64,000 bases of DNA from Calditrichia bacterium. Its GTDB lineage: Bacteria > Calditrichota > Calditrichia > RBG-13-44-9 > J075. Both the position numbers and the translations under genes were made by a program. Shown here piece by piece: positions 60,472 through 64,000 of this stretch. Where the stretch lies: positions 1-64,000 of the forward strand of contig JANQRS010000024.1 of the NCBI GenBank assembly GCA_028284445.1, in the 5' to 3' direction. Below the pieces are notes generated by a model, which saw nothing but the letters and a program-made list of their open reading frames with translations, did not search any database and was not told where the DNA came from. Positions within the stretch are counted from its first letter, which is position 1; every line of letters starts with the position of its first letter.

Positions 60472-63411
60472 ATGAGACCAACAAGGCACTACATCTTCCC
60501 CCTTCTGCTACTGGGCTTCGTGTTTCAGCCCGGCTTTTCGCAGGAGGTAGCCGAGAAGCGCTCACTGCTGTTGCCTGACGTGCTGGAAATCTATCGCGCC
60601 AATGGTGAAGACCTTGTCTACACATATAACGACCTTGAACAGTACGTAGTGAAGCTCGCGGACGATAACCTGCCTTCTCTGGAACAATTGCTTGCACATA
60701 CGCCTTTCCGATTGATAGAACGACATGGTAAAAAGCACGTCATTCGACCGGCAAGATATGTGATCAGCGGCCGCGTATCAGATATCGACAATATGGGCCT
60801 GCCGGATGCAAACATTACCATCCGCGGCACCTCGCTTGGAACAGCAACCGACAGCAGCGGGTATTTTTCGCTGGTCCACGATCTGCCGAGACCGGTGCGC
60901 GTGGATATCGAATATGTCGGTTATCGCGATACCAGCTTCGTGCTGGTTCACCGCAATGCAGTGAGCGATTCTTTATGGCTGGCAAATATTCCTCTTGAAA
61001 CCGAGGTGTTTGAAGCCGGGCCGATCGTCACCGAAGCGCTGACAACCAGGGGCCGCAAAGGTGGCGACACTTTCGAAGATATTCCCGATTGGGGTGATGT
61101 CAGTCCGGCGCTGTTGGCACTGACCAGCATGAAGCATGATACGAAGGCGGATGCCTTTCACGTCTTCAAAATTGGGACCATCCGCTTCACAGAAGATTTA
61201 CATGTTGTTCAGGAAGTGCGAATTCGCAGCAAAATTTTTAACCTGACCGGCGCTAAATTGGCTAAAGTTGAGATCCCCTACTGGCATGAGGATGACATTC
61301 GGGGGCTCCGTGGCATCACCGTGCTACCGGATGGCAGCAAGATCGATCTGGCAAAAAAGGCCATCAAAACCCGCAGCGATGGCATTATCCACAAAGCCTC
61401 CTTTGAGTTACCGGCTGTGCAGGCAGGGGCAGTCGTCGAATATGAATATGAACTACATTCGCGATATCTCATGGACATCGAACCATGGCGATTTAGCGAA
61501 GACTATTTTGTGCAATTGAGTCGCCTGACAGCGAGACTTGATAAGGGGTTTCGCTATGCCGTGCGATATCAAAACTTTGAATATTTGCCACCCAGCCTGA
61601 TCGATAAATTGAAATATCGCGAGACGTCTTCTGCGACAACCTGGCAGCTTAAAGATCTGCATCCGGAAGCAACGGTTCGTTGGCTGAATCGCCCGCAGCA
61701 CTACGCCCCGGCGCTACAATTCGACTTCCAGCAGTTTACCGGCGGCATCATCCTGGGTTCCTGGGCCGATATAATTGAAAGCAAGAATCCCAATAGTGAT
61801 TTCAGTGAACTTGTTGACCCCAGCAATTCTTCAAGAGCAGCAACCAATTTCCCAACCCAGGCAGGCAAGCCAATGGTTGTTGACCGATCCAACCAGGGCA
61901 CCCTGTGGCGAACCCGGCAAAACCAATTGCTGAATCAGGATTTGCAGCAGCGTACCCAAATCGACTTGACGCCCATTGCCAAGACCAGTGATAAGTTCCA
62001 TCTGCCGGTTAAAGGGCAAAGCGGCTTTTACTACCAATATTCCGCGCGCCTGCGGGAAGGTGTCATACAAGATGCGGGAACATCGATCTTGCTGGATCAG
62101 CAAAAGAATGGTGAGTACGGCTTGTTGACCAGTTCACCGCTACTCGATCAGACGCTCGGCGCCGGCCTCGACAAGCTCAGAGTCAATCACCGCTCAACAG
62201 AATCGGGTAACAGCGGCGGGAATTTGACAACCTATCGCGGCGATTTCTTCTATGAAACCCCGCGCTTGATTTTCGACAGCCAAAGCAAGCTCTATCAAGC
62301 CCTGCAAAAACCGATGAGAGATGCCAGGCGAGTTTTGCGGCGCTTGCTGAACAAGACTGATTCGCAGGAAGAAAAACTGGCAAAAACTTACGATTTCGTG
62401 AGAGACAATTTCGAGACAACCGGTCGCGGTTTACCGGTCGCTGATCGTTCGCTTAGTGATGTCTTGCGATATCGCAAGGGCTCGGAGATCGAAAAAAACC
62501 TGGTCTTGATCAGCCTGCTCCGTTCGGCTGGGATGACTGCGGAGCCGGTCTTGATCAACACCGGCATGCCGGCTGCAACGACACAATTGTCGGATCATAT
62601 CACCCAGTTCAATTTCATCATAGCCAGAGTGCAATTGGCCGGGCAGTCATATTTTATCGATACCAATGATCACTCCCTTCCCTGGTTTATGTTATCGGAG
62701 GACAAATGGAGCAGTCAGGGTTTGGTCGTCAATAAAGACAACGCCGAATTGATTACCATGAAGCAACCGGAAGAACTAAATGTTACCCATTCTGCAACCG
62801 TCATGGAAGTTGATAGCAGCGGACAAATCCTGGCCAAAAGCCGGTTGGATTTCGGTGGCTATCCGGCGCTCCGCTGGCAAAAACGTCTCGCGGGTCTGGA
62901 CGATTTCCTTCGTGAACGGCGAATTGCCGCCTGGATACAGACCAATCTTGAAGAATGGGATTGCCGAATTACGGACTTGCAATCCAATCAGTCTTCGTTA
63001 GAAACCCTGCACTTTTCAACACTGTATCAGGCAACGAATTACGCTGATCATCATGGTGATACACTGGCACTTGACCTTCCGCTTCCGTCATTTTTCGACG
63101 AGAACCCTTTTGCTGCATCTTCTCGCCATATGCCCATCGAATTCCCCTTTCCCAAGGTTAACAGTCAGGTAGTTGACGTTCTTATTCCTGCTGGCTACCA
63201 ATTGACGGAGCTACCGGAAAATCAGATCCGGCGACATGCCGGTTTCGAATTCAGCTTGAGCGTCGTCAGAATTGCTGGTGGTGTGCGATTGACGCGCAGC
63301 TATCGCCTTAAAGAACCGCATTTTGAACGGTCATCATTTCGGCGAATGCGGCAAATTATTGAGGCAGTGATGCAGAGCGACGAGCTAAAATTCTATTTGA
63401 TCCCGAGTTAA
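60472..63411 (+). CDS. STN-carboxypeptidase-regulatory-DUF3857/transglutaminase-like fusion protein
   Basis: A 979-residue exported protein. After a signal peptide (about 1-23) it has an STN domain (about 28-95), a carboxypeptidase-like regulatory domain (about 97-175: ISGRVSDIDNMGLPDANITIRG), a DUF3857 domain (about 230-480) and a transglutaminase-like region (about 620-760). The catalytic Cys-His-Asp triad of transglutaminases is not evident: the Cys site reads YRKGSEIEKN and the His site reads TQFNFII, so this part is probably inactive and binding. STN plus carboxypeptidase-like domains normally begin TonB transducers that signal to FecR; here they are joined to DUF3857 instead of a barrel. 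Downstream of sigma/FecR, it is the likely regulated signal partner. Confidence 0.88.
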   Translation: MRPTRHYIFPLLLLGFVFQPGFSQEVAEKRSLLLPDVLEIYRANGEDLVYTYNDLEQYVVKLADDNLPSLEQLLAHTPFRLIERHGKKHVIRPARYVISGRVSDIDNMGLPDANITIRGTSLGTATDSSGYFSLVHDLPRPVRVDIEYVGYRDTSFVLVHRNAVSDSLWLANIPLETEVFEAGPIVTEALTTRGRKGGDTFEDIPDWGDVSPALLALTSMKHDTKADAFHVFKIGTIRFTEDLHVVQEVRIRSKIFNLTGAKLAKVEIPYWHEDDIRGLRGITVLPDGSKIDLAKKAIKTRSDGIIHKASFELPAVQAGAVVEYEYELHSRYLMDIEPWRFSEDYFVQLSRLTARLDKGFRYAVRYQNFEYLPPSLIDKLKYRETSSATTWQLKDLHPEATVRWLNRPQHYAPALQFDFQQFTGGIILGSWADIIESKNPNSDFSELVDPSNSSRAATNFPTQAGKPMVVDRSNQGTLWRTRQNQLLNQDLQQRTQIDLTPIAKTSDKFHLPVKGQSGFYYQYSARLREGVIQDAGTSILLDQQKNGEYGLLTSSPLLDQTLGAGLDKLRVNHRSTESGNSGGNLTTYRGDFFYETPRLIFDSQSKLYQALQKPMRDARRVLRRLLNKTDSQEEKLAKTYDFVRDNFETTGRGLPVADRSLSDVLRYRKGSEIEKNLVLISLLRSAGMTAEPVLINTGMPAATTQLSDHITQFNFIIARVQLAGQSYFIDTNDHSLPWFMLSEDKWSSQGLVVNKDNAELITMKQPEELNVTHSATVMEVDSSGQILAKSRLDFGGYPALRWQKRLAGLDDFLRERRIAAWIQTNLEEWDCRITDLQSNQSSLETLHFSTLYQATNYADHHGDTLALDLPLPSFFDENPFAASSRHMPIEFPFPKVNSQVVDVLIPAGYQLTELPENQIRRHAGFEFSLSVVRIAGGVRLTRSYRLKEPHFERSSFRRMRQIIEAVMQSDELKFYLIPS

Positions 63412-63573
63412 GTCGCCGCAATCGTCCATTCGCCAAATTGTTAGTCCCGCATGCTAAGCGGGAATCCACTTCTACAGAGAATTGATTTCCTCACCTCTGT
63501 TAACCTCCCACCCTCCCCGGTCGTCTTAGCTGGTAGAAAGACCAAATGATTCATTGAAACCAGAGAGGATGAC

Positions 63574-64000
63574 ATGAAATATTCATTGATTTACCTGTTT
63601 TTGTTTTTGGCAGGCACTTGCCTTGTTGCTCAATCTCAAATGGACTTCCCGAAAGATGATTGGAAGGCCTACAAGAATGTGGCTGATGCCGGATACTCGG
63701 CGGCGAAACTCGACGCTGCGAAGACACTATTTGAAAATAGTCAGGCGGCTGGCTTACTTATCGTTCACCGCGGACGAGTGCTCGCTTCCTGGGGTGAAAC
63801 AACGCGCCGCTTCATGTGCGCTTCTATCCGCAAGAGTTTTATGAATGCCTTGATCGGTATCGCCGCTGAAAAGGGCAAAATGGATCTGGACAAGAGTCTG
63901 GCCCAACTTAATATTGATGATATCGGACAACTGACGGCAATCGAAAAAGGCGCAACCGTTAAACAACTGCTGGCGGCCCGCTCAGGTGTCTATCACGCCG
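63574..64000 (+). CDS. Beta-lactamase-family serine hydrolase (5' part)
   Basis: Open to the window end; 142 codons are visible. A signal peptide (MKYSLIYLFLFLAGTCLVAQ) precedes a class C beta-lactamase/penicillin-binding fold. The nucleophile motif is SIRK (Ser-x-x-Lys) near residues 86-89, and AARSGVYH near the edge is the usual helix after it. AGAGAGGAT precedes the ATG. Such exported serine hydrolases act as esterases or D-aminopeptidases more often than as antibiotic-resistance enzymes. The 63412-63573 gap holds a small TCCCGC/GCGGGA hairpin near 63446-63464. Confidence 0.85.
   Translation, partial: MKYSLIYLFLFLAGTCLVAQSQMDFPKDDWKAYKNVADAGYSAAKLDAAKTLFENSQAAGLLIVHRGRVLASWGETTRRFMCASIRKSFMNALIGIAAEKGKMDLDKSLAQLNIDDIGQLTAIEKGATVKQLLAARSGVYHA

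Noticed and set aside
63574..64000. Antibiotic-resistance beta-lactamase
   Set aside because: Only the SxxK region is visible. Exported esterase-type members of this fold are far more common in such genomes, so resistance should not be claimed.

Overview
The window looks like the chromosome of an aerobic or facultative Gram-negative bacterium of the FCB superphylum, of the Calditrichota / Rhodothermia / Ignavibacteria kind. The evidence is several secreted proteins ending in a type-IX-like sorting domain with an NPFNP linker and a C-terminal KMxLxR/K, a SusC/SusD pair, TonB receptors, an ECF sigma/FecR pair, LytTR and AraC-type hybrid two-component systems, and a xanthorhodopsin-clade rhodopsin. 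No rRNA, tRNA, CRISPR array or phage gene was recognised. The exact phylum is an inference.

Layout. 1-6.5 kb: a minus-strand operon for an ABC exporter whose permease is fused to an M1-type peptidase, followed by a LytS/LytR sensor-regulator pair. 6.5-19.2 kb: secreted and degradative genes (YCF48-type propeller, histidine phosphatase, haem-c/sorbosone-dehydrogenase-like lipoprotein, a frameshifted LamG protein, FeS-type photolyase, GH2 hydrolase with PA14, ThuA protein, small membrane protein). 19.4-26.6 kb: TonB receptor, a second propeller protein, MacB/FtsX-type permease. 26.6-29.3 kb: a phototrophy cassette (blh and a proton-pump rhodopsin) with a divergent DUF4388/pseudo-receiver gene and a perfect FNR-type box between them. 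29.3-39.6 kb: sugar epimerase/SDR operon, DUF4397 protein, SGNH hydrolase, CIA30 protein, remnant of a second photolyase, fasciclin, CPBP protease, NmrA/AraC divergent pair, CBM9-like protein. 40-46.3 kb: SusC-SusD-Na+ symporter operon. 46.3-47.5 kb: an ISAs1-type insertion sequence sitting inside a dispersed palindrome. 48.8-53 kb: a 1372-residue hybrid sensor/regulator. 53.3-57.3 kb: an operon with a free-standing adenylation domain, a TmpA-like membrane flavoprotein and an enoyl-CoA hydratase, resembling the fungal TmpL protein split into two genes. 58-64 kb: 2Fe-2S ferredoxin, ECF sigma/FecR, an STN-carboxypeptidase-regulatory-DUF3857 fusion, and the start of a beta-lactamase-fold hydrolase.

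Light is a recurring theme: a rhodopsin with its retinal-forming enzyme, an intact FeS photolyase, and the tail of a lost one. The carotenoid pathway needed to feed Blh is not in the window.

Intergenic DNA is unusually full of repeats: a 43-44 bp palindrome with a TTCGAA centre (one clear copy split by the IS), two other imperfect palindrome families (GACAGGAT and CCACGAAT types), a GGATGNCATCC element, and three short tandem arrays (7, 8 and 34 bp) that touch or flank genes. The two candidates for something little described are the adenylation-domain/membrane-flavoprotein operon with its promoter-overlapping direct repeats, and the FNR-box-controlled antenna-type rhodopsin that lacks the usual counterion histidine.
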